NCBI GenBank assembly: GCA_037501455.1
Contig: CM074858.1
Span: forward strand, 12,574,501-12,638,500
Direction: 5' to 3'
Source: Lantana camara
Lineage: Eukaryota > Streptophyta > Magnoliopsida > Lamiales > Verbenaceae
Length of the DNA: 64,000 bases
The notes beneath the pieces were generated by a model. That model was given only the letters and a program-made list of their open reading frames with translations. It was not told the origin of the DNA and did not search any database. This document shows, piece after piece, positions 37,901 through 49,732 of this stretch (within the stretch, counting starts at the first letter, position 1; each line of letters begins with the position of its first letter). The translations under genes and the position numbers were made by a program.

Positions 37901-39559
37901 TTTTTTTAATCAAACTTTATTTCTTGCATTTTTTTATTTATTTATATTTATTTTATAACTTCAACCACATCTTTTTAATTTCTCTTTTCTCTATAAAATG
38001 GATTAATCCAAGAATAAAAGAAGTTCTCTTTTCTCTTCCTCACTTTAATTCTTTTTCTTTTTTAGTATAATTTTTATTTTTTTTATAATTACTAATATGA
38101 CATTATCTTATATTATCTATTCATTTATTTATTTATCATAATTTAATAATTATATTAAAAATAATTATAAAATACATATTAATAAAAAGATTATTATTTT
38201 AATATATATACAATAATTATAAATTTTATTCGTACATATCTCGAATTTTCGGAATTCCTAGTGTTTAATAAATTCCCAATAGGGGCTTCGATGTTTTTGT
38301 AAAACATTGAAGTTATCCATTTTCCCCTCAAGATTGTATAATTGGGTTTGTGCGGCACCTTTTGCTAACTCATAAATTTGGATGTTTCCCTGTTTCTTTA
38401 TTTGAGTAAATATCCTTTAAGGCTTCTGTAATGCATATCTCAATATCAGAGTAGTAGAGTACATACAAAAATTTCATTTACGTCTAAATTAAAACCTCTC
38501 CGGTAAGGGAAAATTCTACTTCAAATTCTATTCGATCGAACTCCAATCAATCATGATGATAAAATATTCATTAATAACACAAGAAGTGTAAAATACTCGT
38601 CCTCTTATTAAATCGATTTGATTGAGTCAAATTCGGGTTAAAATGAAATAGAAATTGCGGAGGAGGCGGGGCAAAGTAAGGAGGAGGTGGTGCCTTCCAT
38701 TGGCCGTCAACGTGGAGTGCATGCACATGCGACAAGGTCAACAAGTCTTCAGCTATACCTCTTCTACTCTTCTTAATCCTACAATCTTTAACAACTAACA
38801 ACTAATCAAACACTCCTATAGTCTAACAATCCATAACCATGACGTGTGGAGCTCAAACCAATTGAAATCTTGAAATATGTGCATCTATTTACTATTAAAT
38901 AGGGTTTAATTATCATAATTATTATTGGAGCGAGTGGTCACGATTTAGGATAACATAACCAATCTTTTCATAATAATATTCATAATACTTACAACAATAA
39001 TAATAATATATATGACCCTCCTTAGCATATAACTACTATTTTCGATGAAGGAATCCCGTATAAGTTTGAGGTGCACGATAAGCTCTTTAATTACACAATT
39101 ATCTCTTTACATACATATAATATAACTAATTTAGAACGAGAATACTTGACGTTCCTAATTTTAATACTGTCCGTGACCCCTAACAATTCCTGAATAGCTT
39201 TGAATTTTTCATTTGAAGTTCGTGTTTCATCCATTAATAAACTTGACTTATATGTATAAGTAAAACACAAAATTAAAACATGAAATCCAAATCCCGACAT
39301 ATGAATCCTAGCCAGCGAGTAGCTCCATCACCACCTACAATGACATTGATAAAAACTTCCAAAATCACTCACGGACAAGGGCATACCGCATACCGTAGTC
39401 AATATTGTATGTATGCCTATATAACTTGGAGCAAAGGAAAAGTCCACTCATCAATCATAACTTGTGCCACTGAATGCCCACAGGAAGAATTATAACTCAG
39501 AAAAAAGACGGAAAAAAAAAAATTGCACAAAAAGAGAGAGATAAAAGAGAAAATTCTTC
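37901..39559. other. AT-rich intergenic DNA, nothing recognised
   Basis: Only short frames without domains occur. The last 200 bp contain the promoter of the SDR-like gene. Confidence 0.5.
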
Positions 39560-39568
39560 TATATAAAG
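39560..39568 (+). promoter_or_regulatory. TATA box of the SDR-like gene
   Basis: TATATAAAG lies about 200 bp before the start codon. It is followed by a pyrimidine-rich leader with cctcctctcttcgg and ctttcttcaattcatccc, as is usual for plant 5' UTRs. Confidence 0.6.
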
Positions 39569-39767
39569 ATTCAGAGTATCTTTCTTCCCATCAGCAGATG
39601 CCCCTCGAACCTCCTCTCTTCGGACGCACCGAAAAAGCCTTGAGATTTTTTTAGCATTCTCACAAACTTATCCCTTACCTTTCTTCAATTCATCCCTTTC
39701 GGTCTTCTTCTAGTTCAACGTCAATCTTGGATTAGATTTGTGTTATTATAAGGAGAGCTAGCTCAAG

Positions 39768-41389
39768 ATGCGAAGCATGGCGAACTCGGGTTCCCCGAAA
39801 GGCATCGCCGCCATTGTCGGCGTCGGCGCCAAGCTCGGCCGCTCCATCGCCCGCAAATTCGCCCACGAAGGCTACACCGTCGCCATCCTCGCTCGCGATC
39901 TAGGCCAGTATCACAATCCCCTCACTGTTCATCTTGTAGCCTCTATACACCAATGAATATACATACAATCTTCCTGTTTCCAGTACAGTGATGGTTTCAA
40001 CAACTGTTTGTAGTGCAGGTAGACTATCGCGGTTCGCCGATGAGATAGCGAGGGAGGAGAAGGCGCAGGTATTCGCCATCCGAATCGACTGCTCCGAATC
40101 GCGGAGCATTAGGGAGGCCTTCGAAGGCGTCCTTTCGCTCGGATTCGTCGAGGTGTTGGTATACAACGCATACCATCCGATATCGTGGAATCCGACGAGC
40201 TTCGGCGACATTCCGCTGGAGCATTTCGAGAAGTCCCTAGCAGTCTCCTCCGTCGGCGCCTTCCACTGCGCCCAACAGGTAATTGATTAATCACTCAGCA
40301 ATAAGCACCTTCCTTCGCTCAATTGGGTGGGGAAACTCTAATCGATAAAAAAAAAATATCAACAACCTAATCGCAATCAGTGCATCCTTAATCAATCAAT
40401 TAATCAGGTCCTCCCGAGTATGGTGGAAAGAGGAAGAGGCACGATTCTCTTCACGGGTTGCTCAGCTTCGCTTACCGGCATTGCCGGTTACCCAGATCTA
40501 TGTACGCCATTAAACTTGTGCTTACCAATTAATCAATCTTGATTAAGCTCCTGATTAACCAAAACATGTATGTATAGGTTGTGGGAAGTTTGCGATGAGA
40601 GCCTTATCACAATGCCTGGCGCGAGAGTTCCAGCCTCAGGGAGTACACGTGGCGCATGTTGTCATCGACGGCATCGTTGGTGCACCTAGGTTCGTCCACA
40701 CCCTATAATAAATTTTCTTGATATTTCTCAATCAAACAGCTTAGAATAGAAATTGATCTGGGAAGGAATGAGAATGAACTTTGAAAGATTCTTGATGCAT
40801 GGGATTCCCCAAGAATCTTGTTACTTTTTCCACGAACCACTTGCAGTCCAATTGGGAGCATGCATTTGGATAAGATGCATACAAAAGATTGTTGGTTCCT
40901 TTGGACCGTAAAGGCAAACCCATGATTATTGTTGCAGATTGATTGGTTCGTAAAGTGTAAAGGGCTACTTAGGTGCGTTTGCGTGTTGGAGACGGGGAAT
41001 AGAAAGAATCGAGTTTGCATTCTTGTTTGAATCTAATTCGTTTCAGTCCATTTCTGGTGTACTTGTTATTTTATGTGATTGTTTGTTTACTTTATGTAAA
41101 AGACGCGTGATACGTGTAATTTTGTCTGTCATATAATTAATTAATAAATATGTTGGTTTTTTAACTGTGGAAATTAAATTTTGTCAGGGGCACGATGTTG
41201 CCATCGGTTTCTGTACAAAGGTCATCAACGTCGTCGTCCTCTTACGGCGGAGGAGGAGGAGGAGGAGGAGGGGAAGGTGTGATGGACCCAGACGTGTTGG
41301 CTCAGACCTATTGGCAGTTGCATGTTCAGGACCGGTCCATTTGGACACAAGAGATTGACCTCCGGCCCGGAGGCCCCAGAATCTTTTGA
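39768..41389 (+). CDS. SDR-like NAD(P)-binding Rossmann-fold protein, atypical active site
   Basis: Five exons (39768-39903, 40019-40278, 40408-40501, 40578-40689, 41188-41389) give 804 nt, 267 residues, with all phases consistent. The start is the first of two nearby ATGs (39768, 39777). GIAAIVGVGAKLGRSIARKF is the Rossmann nucleotide loop, a GxGxxxG-like variant. VLVYNAYHP takes the place of the NNAG region, and TILFTGCSASLTGIAGYPDL holds the catalytic-Ser strand. Where classical SDRs have YxxxK, the sequence has LCCGKFAMRAL: the Lys is kept but the usual Tyr position is Leu, the nearest Tyr being seven residues before the Lys. The last exon adds a Ser/Gly-rich insert with nine consecutive Gly, then HVQDRSIWTQEIDLRP. 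It resembles an uncharacterised plant SDR group (At3g01980 type, from memory). The substrate is unknown. Confidence 0.87.
39904..40018 (+). other. Probable GC-AG intron in the SDR-like gene
   Basis: Joining CTAG at 39903 to GTAGACTATCG at 40019 gives ARDLGRLSRF, as expected for this protein group. The intron then starts GCCAGT and ends TGCAG. The GT-AG alternative (donor at CCA|GTATC, acceptor at TTGTAG|TGC) would add two residues, HA, before GRLSRF. Confidence 0.55.
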
Positions 41390-43690
41390 TTGCATTTTCA
41401 AGATTGTTTTCGCTTTGTTAATTCTTCAATCTAGTCTATCAATAAAATCATCATAAAAATTTATAATTTTTTTACATGTTAGTTTTCACTCAAGTAAATC
41501 GGCAACTCCTGCTACCGTTACTTTTATCACTTCAATTTCATGATATATATGTTTATGGAATTTGTAGCATATCAACTTTTGTGAAGAGTAGTTAAAAATT
41601 CTATTTGTAGAATGCCCTTTTTTCTAATTTTGGGTGGTATTTTAAAATGATGATTTGGTGATGATGGGGGTTAAAGTTGAGAAGGGGGCCCAGAAGGGGA
41701 CATTGTTGGGTGGACTAGATGGCTATTCGTGTTTCAATGTAGTACACTCAACTTCTGATACCATAGAGATGGACCACCCTATATATAAAGTTGTAAACCT
41801 TTGCCTTTTGCGATACGTGCAATTATTGCTTCTTGTTACTATTAAGACTTAAGAGGGTTGAAACTTGAAAATAAATGTGTTTGATTCCATGAGTTTAATT
41901 GAAAAGTTTAACTATGTGGTGCAATTTGAGCAATTGGGATTTGGATGCTCTGAACTGTTGCTCAATCTTAGTTTTTCCTGTATCTTTTTTTCGAATTCGA
42001 GTACTACAGAAATAATTATGGAAACGACCCTCTTAATATAATTATTGGACCATTATGGAGAGGACCCTCTCAAAATTTGAACTCTAATCAAGATTTAGGC
42101 TATGAAATCTAAAACTTACTTAGCGGACCTAAGACTTGTGTCACTAAGCCAACTAAACTTCAATTATTGGACCTCATACGTCAGAAGGATTAAAGCACTT
42201 TATTTGTCGATTGGATTAATGCAAGTAATTCAAGAGGTAAAGAGTTCTTTCTCCAAATCAATGATCGGAGTTCGAATCTTTCTAACCACTTGGAACTATA
42301 CGTTAAAAAAAAAAAAAAAAAAGGCCTTAATTTAATATATTGGTAAATACTTGGAAACAAATAAGGTTTGAATAATATTGGTGGTAGAAAATATTAATCC
42401 CATAGTACTTACTACTTAGTAGTGTGTTGTCCTGTCTTAACTCTTAAGCAAGGTTGTTGCATAGTAATGCATACGATAAATTGGTAGCACATTACTATGA
42501 AATACAGTAAGAGCCGTCATGTTTGACGGTGTAGGCCCCTTTCATGATGACGCCATTGAATTCTGAAAGCAATCATACACACTCTACAGTGGAATATAAC
42601 ATGACCTATCACTGCCGATAAGTATAACTAGTACTTATCTCCAACGCGGACCATCATATATTTCAAATCCTCATCATTCTAAAGTTTTTTAAATATTATT
42701 TCTCACATATTTATTATTATATCAAACACTTGAAATATAATAAATTTGAAAAAAGAAAGAAAGAATCAAATCACATTTCTGTATCATATAAAGATATTTG
42801 GTTAGATATATCATTTAAATTTAAATTATCAAGTGAGTATCACCGGATGATTATTTATCCTTTGTAAATTAGTGTTGTTTTAAATATTTTATTATTATTA
42901 TTTTACTTTTTATACATAACATCCACTCTTTTAATCTCTTTCCAAGTGGAACTCCCCACATTTCCGAGCTACTTCACTTGTATAAACTTCTGGGTTGACC
43001 CCAACTTGAATTTGAATTTTTTTTCTTTTTTAAGACAAGTACATTTAAGTAAGATTCGAATTCGAAATACTGTCCTGAAAAATAGATTCATTAACTCTTT
43101 GGATCAACCCTTTTGGCAATTTGAATTCGAACTTATCTTTAGGATACTTGCAACTGATCATTTGGAGTTCTTGAATGACATATTAGTACACCCTCTCATC
43201 ATTGAAGTGGTACTACGTTAGTTTATGTTGCAGATAAGTTGTTCGAAAGCTCAAAGAATTGAACTCCAATAATTACACAAACTGGACGAAAAAAACTGCA
43301 GGGGGCCCAAGCCATTGTCTGTTACAGCTGGAGTCACTTCAAGGAAAACATCAACTGTCAAATGTCTCAAGCCAGATAGGGAAAAATAACTTGTCCAACT
43401 TATAGTCTTATACAGGGCTAAAAGGTTCAATACGTAGAACCCTATGTAGGATTACTGTCCCTCTTAATCGATTAAGATTAAACAAACCCTTCCAAACTCA
43501 AACCAATAGCTTTCACTTCTCAAAACTAAGAGACAAATACTTAAAGGGATGATGTAACTTATGTTGGCATTTCATGTTTCATCAAACCTCTATTTCAACG
43601 AAATTGCTCTTTCTACTGCAGATAGTTCTTTTCATGCATTTGAATTTTTAACTATGTGCCAAAAATCATTAGGTAATAAGAACATGATCA
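41390..43690. other. Intergenic DNA with a possible SINE
   Basis: AT-rich, with no gene recognised. The region includes the 3' flank of the SDR-like gene and, further right, the 3' side of the SAP gene. Only the SINE-like stretch at 42222-42321 stands out. Confidence 0.5.
42222..42321 (+). mobile_element. Possible tRNA-related SINE with poly-A tail
   Basis: A degenerate A-box (taattcaagagg) is followed about 40 nt later by ggagttcgaatc, close to the tRNA B-box, and then by a run of about 18 A. The 5' boundary and a target duplication were not found, so this is tentative. Confidence 0.42.
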
Positions 43691-43903
43691 AGAACTCGAA
43701 GTAATATCATAACATCACAATCGCAAGCTTGTGAGCCCATTACAAAAGCTATATTACAACATATACAAAAGTTCATCGGCATCTCAAACCCAAAAGACAG
43801 CCGGAGATATTGTTCTCACTACCCAAACTTTTCAGTTCCGGCTTGTTTTATCAAAACCATAAAACAAAACGGTCGAATTAGAGGTTTATGATTGGTGGTT
43901 GTC

Positions 43904-46440
43904 TTATCTAGAGAAGTAGTTATACATTCTTGGTGGTCCAAACACATAATTTTGATGTGAATAAGTAGGGTTCATATAACCGCCATGATAGAAGGCTTGG
44001 CTTTCTGAAATAGGGTTCAGACCAGAATTAGAACGAGGGTTCGTATTAGATGCAGAACCTCTATGAGAAGGGAAATTATGTGCTTCTCTAGGGAAGCCAT
44101 TTGAGTGAAAGCTATTAAAAGTTGGGGAACGATAATTGTATGGTGCGTGTGATGGTTCTCTAAATTGGTTGGAATGATAGTTCCCTCGAGATGAAGAACC
44201 TCTCGGACGGTCGTTTTGGTTTACACTTGATGTTTGGAAAGGGGCCAATTTTTTATAAGGACTCAATTTCTTGTTTCTGGGAAACACCTTTCCGTGTTCA
44301 TTTGGAGGACCCTTCTTTGAATGTGTTGTTTCACTTTTTTGAGATGGACCTATATGGTGGAATTGCTTGCGACTTTTGGCACCTAAAGTTGTATAAAAGA
44401 TGGATATTAAAGTAATATTTAAGGGTACTGCACAACAAAATGAAAGCATCATTCTTACTTCTGTGTTTTGTGGATTTATCTGTCCTCATTGCTGCCTTTT
44501 GCCTTCTCATATCTCTTATAGTTCTTGCAGCAGCTCCTCGTTTGTGTTTTTCATCAAGTACTTCCAATCTTTCTTTTTCATTCTTCCAGCGCTGAAACAG
44601 CGAAGTATCAAAACATGGTGAGCTTTTGTTAAACTAATAGGATGCTAAATTGGTAGGTACAGATGAATTCACCTGTCTAAATGTCTTTAATTTATAGAGG
44701 TTGCGACCCTTCACAAGCAAAGGGAATAGTGGAGTTAATTTCTTGGCTCCTCTGCTCCACAGCACTTCAACCTGATTTGATATCAATGATCATTAGAAAA
44801 GGGAAACGAGAAAATGGGAAAACAGAGAAATGAATAAAGTTTGTCAAACAGATCCATTACTTTCTCTAGCCTTATAAATATGAATTTCTCCAATTCATAT
44901 CTCCTTATTTGAAAATTGGAACTAACCGTGAATGTATGTTGTTGCCTAGCACTACCATAGCTTTCTTTCACAATCCTCCCGGCAACAGTCCTCCTACCCA
45001 AAGGGCATCCATGCCTCGTCTTCTTGTCAAACCTGTTACAAATAATGTGATTAATCAAAAGAAAATAGGATGAAGCCAAACCATATTAACAATCATCGAA
45101 GAGCGGTAGTACGTCTGATACACTTTCTGAGTGAACAAAACAACATCACCCTTGCATACGTCGCCTGCACAGAAGAAAGCCTAGTAGGTGAAAAACAAAT
45201 AATAGCACAAAATTGTTCCAGCTATTATTTAAATATGGAAAAGAAAAAATTGTACAGCTCTTTAGGATGTACCAGTGCTGTCAATTTTAAATGAAGATTT
45301 GGGATAGAATGCTTCACCATTTCCATCTTTTAACCTGAGTAGAAAATTTGACCATATTACTTCATGAAACAAAAACCAAAATAAGGAACCATATCATACC
45401 CATGCATAATCCATCAGGGCCATTGTGGCTTCAAAAAACTATAAGCACTTTTTTGAAGAGTTAAATGTCGTGCAAACTACACTGTGAGACCGCTAACCAC
45501 AAACAAGATATGATCATTTCGTTTTAGAAGGATTGTTCCTATTCTTGCATTGTTTAAAGACATATAAATAACTAGTAACATTGATTTGAAACAGTCATTG
45601 AGACTAATCATCGACATTAGGGCTTGATGCTCCATTTAGATTAGAGAAAAATAAATCATCATGATGCACCAGGAAAAAGCAACATAGTTTAAGCTCGTAT
45701 TCATATCCATATTCATTCTTTCTTCGACCTTGAGGCATGAAGCATGTGCTTGAGACATATGGCTGATTCTATTGAAAACTCAATTTATACACATGAATGT
45801 CCGTGCCATTTGTTTTGCAAATGTTACAGAATCGATGAATAAAAAAATTTCGTCCATACTAGATAAAACTCGACATAACTGATATTCCACGACGACACTA
45901 ACCTCCAATGCTCCTTGATCCTTTCTATGCATTCTTCCTTAGTTCCTGATAGTCTCAAGCCATGCCTTCGGAGATATGATTTACATTCAATCAATTTTAG
46001 TTCCTGGAGATCACTCCTCCCTGCAGTTCAGTGCACAGAAGAATCAATCACCGCAAAGTACACATGCTTATATCCAATAAACTCCAAGATATAACTTCAT
46101 GCATAAAAATTGTATTTTCCAGAACACAGATCAATTTCCCCAAATATCCGGGCGATTAAACTTGGACATTCTCGGATATAAGTACATATACATGAAAACG
46201 ACCGGTGTTTTGCAGAAAAGAAGCAAACTATTGGCGAAAAACACTCATCGTATCCCCAAATTATCCTGGTCACTTCTCAAGATGCGCAGACCTCGAATGA
46301 ATTGAATTACTTTGTTGCACATTGAATCTTCATCATCCTTATTAACAGGAGCATCGTGGCATGCTTCGTCTTCATCGAGCATAGCCTCATCTTCTTCTTC
46401 ACCCTCCGAATGACTCCACTCACTCCCAACGTCGTTCTCC

Positions 46441-46472
<32 letters not shown>

Positions 46473-46734
46473 ATCACTGACGAACAACACAAGAAAACCT
46501 CCCAAGAAATTCAAAACTAAAAAACTTGATTAAAATAATAATAATAATAATAATAATCGCATAGTACATTCATAAACCACAAACAAAAGCGATAGGGTTT
46601 GAACAGTACCTCGGAGCGGAAGAACTTATCTCCGCAACAGCATTATCGTCATCGCTCTCCGGAAGGAATGTTTCTGATCCCTCGGAAGATGAGACTTCAA
46701 TGAAGCTTCGCCTCTTCGATTTCTTGTCGGCCAT
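43904..46734 (-). CDS. SAP-domain nuclear protein, similar to plant CCCH-62 group
   Basis: Nine exons on the minus strand (46734-46610, 46476-46292, 46020-45903, 45334-45273, 45164-45113, 45032-44927, 44771-44673, 44591-44459, 44382-43904) total 1359 nt, 452 residues, with all phases consistent. The N-terminus MADKKSKRRSFIEVSSSE is basic and then very acidic (runs of D and E, about residues 25-85), encoded partly by a CAT/CTT microsatellite. LQELKLIECKSYLRRHGLRL (about 106-125) fits a SAP helix-extension-helix DNA-binding motif. The central part GRRTVAGRIVKESYGSARQQ and LFPLLVKGRNLYKLKTFRQ is the most conserved-looking stretch. A basic segment with RTIRDMRRQKAAMRT and a low-complexity C-terminus rich in N, S, P, Y and R follow. 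I recall similar proteins named 'zinc finger CCCH domain-containing protein 62', but no complete CCCH finger is visible here. A nuclear nucleic-acid-binding role is inferred. Confidence 0.85.
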
Positions 46735-47257
46735 TCAAAATCCGAACGAAATTCTGGGAGAGGGAAGATGAATGGCTCCGACCTGTAATTACTGCAAATC
46801 CAAAACCTGAAATGTCAAATGGAGCACGGAAGTGGAATCCTCTGTCGTTTCGTTTCTCCTCTTTTGGAGAGTTAAAAACTTAAAATTAAGAAATTACTTT
46901 ATTTATTTATTTTTTTTCTTAAGATGTACCAAAACTTATAAAAATATAATTTTATCGTATACGACCATGCATTATAGATTTTTACAAATAGAAAGTTGGG
47001 GAAAATATAAAAATAATTACATCTAATTACCCTACATTAAATCTAATTACAATGTAATTTATTTAAATTAAAAAAATATATTTTAATCCCTAACTTCTGA
47101 GAACTATTTGTGGTATCTGAAGTTCATTGGAATTCTATTATGTCATTCCAAAAATACTATGAGTTGTTGTTAAATTAATAATATGTAAGGCTCATTTTGT
47201 TTATATTTGTAAACTTTAGGAATGATTTTGTAATTTTAGTTATATATTCAGTGTAAT
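46735..47257. other. Upstream region of the SAP gene, AT-rich
   Basis: The first 100 bp hold the likely leader of the minus-strand gene. The rest is AT-rich DNA up to the gypsy LTR. No TATA box could be fixed. Confidence 0.4.
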
Positions 47258-48041
47258 TGATGGAGCACAAATATAACGAGGCCACGCCATGACACATGGG
47301 CCCTCATGGTTTCGCCACTTGTATCCTCGAGCCAACTCAGCCGCCCTCATAAACTACTTGGAAATGGCTAAAGCCTGACAATTGGCAAAACTACAAGTCT
47401 CTCCTCGGGCTCGAGTCCAAAGCTCCACACGGCCCACAGGCAATCGGGTCCCCTTGGGCCCTCGTTGGATTTCATAGAGTCGGGACCCCTCGAGCCCCTC
47501 GAGGTCCTCCATCCAAAAGGTGTCTCATGCCCACTCACACCGAACGAGTCATCCCCTCGGTAACAACCCAATAGTGATCTCTCACACTCCGTACATGGTA
47601 GGGCACCTGCTGCCATTGCTTTACGACTACCTTTATGGCAGGCCTACAGATGCTTTACCTCAGACCTCCCACATTGGGCCACGTGTCTATGGCAACATCT
47701 CATTGGGACCACTTGGCATAAAATTACTAAAAGGACCCTCACTCTCAATTATAAATATTCAGAGATCATCTCCTTCAATAAGCAAGCTTCCATTACTTGA
47801 GCTCTGTTTTACTTTCCTCCATATTCACCTGAGTTTGTTCCACTAACTTGAGCGTCAGAGAGTCAAACTGGGTTTCACCCCTCATTTCCCCAGCTTGGCC
47901 TTCTCACGCTTTGGTTGTGTTTGTTCCTAGTAGGTAGACCCCACACCTTCCGGTGATCCTTGCCGGAATCTCTCACCTCAGTTTCCCCACTTATACAAAT
48001 TCTAAGTGTTGGAGTTTGACACCTCAAATCAGACCCCTTCA
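47258..48041 (+). repeat. 5' LTR of a Tat/Ogre-like gypsy element
   Basis: The proposed start TGATGGAG and end CCCCTTCA are near-inverse. The LTR contains a TATA stretch (attataaatattc, about 47748) followed by a leader-like region. The exact left boundary is inferred because the 3' partner LTR is not in the window. It is confirmed as an LTR by the primer-binding site just after its end. Confidence 0.7.
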
Positions 48042-48044
48042 TTT

Positions 48045-48060
48045 TGGCGCCGTCTGTGGG
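48045..48060 (+). other. Primer-binding site of the Tat-like element
   Basis: TGGCGCCGTCTGTGGG follows the LTR by three bases. This is the usual site of Tat/Ogre-type plant gypsy elements. Confidence 0.8.
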
Positions 48061-48120
48061 AAACCGATCTTCTTCTCTTTCTTTCCTCACCACTAGAAGT
48101 AAAACCAACATAAGCACCAC

Positions 48121-48640
48121 CATGGTGGTCGCCACCAGGTCAGGGATCATTGGAGAGAAAGATGGCTACGGTCGCCAAGAAGCGGAGAACCTAGGTGGCG
48201 CGCCGCTTGATACGCCGACGGAGCCCCAGAACGCCGACTAGATCCAACCTCCAACGGATCCCGGATGAAAGGGGAAGGGCTTGCTTCCCGAACCGCCCAT
48301 CGTCGGCGGAACCGAAGGATCGGGGTCCAATATACCCCAAACTAATTTCATATCCAAGGTAGCCGTTATCGGGACTCGGGCGGGAATGATGGCCACTTCA
48401 GCGGGCTACGCCTTCATGCGACCCGCCGTCATGTCCCGAGTTCCTACATACTATGCCGGACTAATGTAGCTTCCGGTCACGATTCCCCAAGAAATCAACG
48501 GAGTGGAAATGCCTACAATGACCCCACCCTAACTCCACACGGCATATACTCAGGGTGAGGGCCAGGCTACCCAAAATTCCTGGAAAAACTATGTGGCCAT
48601 GTATGCGTCGAAGGCCTACAGACCCATCCTCTAAGGTTTT
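48121..48640 (+). pseudogene. Tat-like gypsy gag N-terminal remnant
   Basis: The frame begins MVVATRSGIIGEKDGYGRQE after the primer site. It is broken by TAG at 48239-48241, TGA at 48266-48268 and later stops. Downstream pieces such as ISKVAVIGTRAGMMATSAG are open but not clearly conserved. No retrotrans_gag core is seen before the sequence turns into the 24-bp array, so most of the internal region is lost or lies beyond the window. Confidence 0.5.
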
Positions 48641-49732
48641 CTTTGATTTCAGTATCGGGGTTCCCCCTCGATTTCGATATCAGGGATCTCTTCGTTTTCA
48701 ACATCATGGATCACCTCGATTTCGACATCAGGGTTCCCCTCGTTTTCAATATCAGGGATCACCTCGATTTCTACATCGGGGTTCCCCTCGTTTTCAACAA
48801 GAGGGATCCCCTAGATTTCGACATCAGGGATCCCCTTGTTTTCAACATGAGGGATCCCCTCGATTTCGACATCAGGGATCCCCTTATTTACGACATCAGG
48901 GATCCCCTCGATTTCAGCATCGGGGTTCCCCCTCATTCTCAACATCTGAGATCCCCTCGATTTCGAAATCGGGGTTTCCCTCGTTTTCAACATGAGGGAT
49001 CCCCTTGATTTCGACAACAGGGATCCCCTCGTTTTCAGAATCGAGGTTCCCCCTTGTTTCCAGTATTAGGGATCCCCTCGGTTTCAGCATCGAGGTTCCC
49101 CCTCGTTTTCAACATCATGGATCCCCTCGATTTCGACACCGGGGTTCCCTTCGTTTTCAACATGAGGGATACCCTCAATTTCGACAACAGGGATCCTCTC
49201 GTTTTCGACATCAGGGATTTCTTCGATTTCAGCATTGGGGTTCCCCCTCGATTTCGACATTAGGGTCACCCTCGTTTTCAGCATGAGGGATCCCCTTGTT
49301 TTTGACATCAGGGATCCCCTCGATTCAGCATTGGGGATCCCCTTGTTTTCATAATCGAGGTTCCCCCTTGTTTCCAGCATCAGGGATCCCCTCGATTTCA
49401 GTATTGGGGTTCCCCCTCATTCTTGACATCAGGGATCCCCTCGATTTCGACATCGGGGTTCCCATCGTTTTCAACATCAGAGATCCCCTCGATTTCAGCA
49501 TCGGGGTTCCCCCTCGTTCTCAACATCAGGGATCCCCTCGATTTCGACATCGGGGTTCCCCTCGTTTTCAACATAAGGGATACCCTCGATTTCGACAACA
49601 GGGATCCCCTCGTTTTCGACATCAGTGATCCTCTTGAATTCAGCATCGGGGATCCCTTCGTTTTCAGAATCGAGGTTCCCCCTCATTTTCAGCATCAGGG
49701 ATCCCCTCGATTTCAGCATCGTGGTTCCCCAT
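48641..49732. repeat. 24-bp tandem array, left part (about 45 copies)
   Basis: Units of the type gatcccctcgatttcgacatcagg alternate with variants having cgttttcaacat in the middle and ggttcccc at the joint. Occasional 25-bp units shift the frame. Because 24 is a multiple of three and the unit lacks stops in several frames, long frames run through it on both strands (octapeptides like GSPRFRHQ, DPLDFDIR, GIPDVEIE). The repeats are direct and contiguous with no spacers, so this is not a CRISPR array. It continues at 51614 after a solo LTR. Confidence 0.92.
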
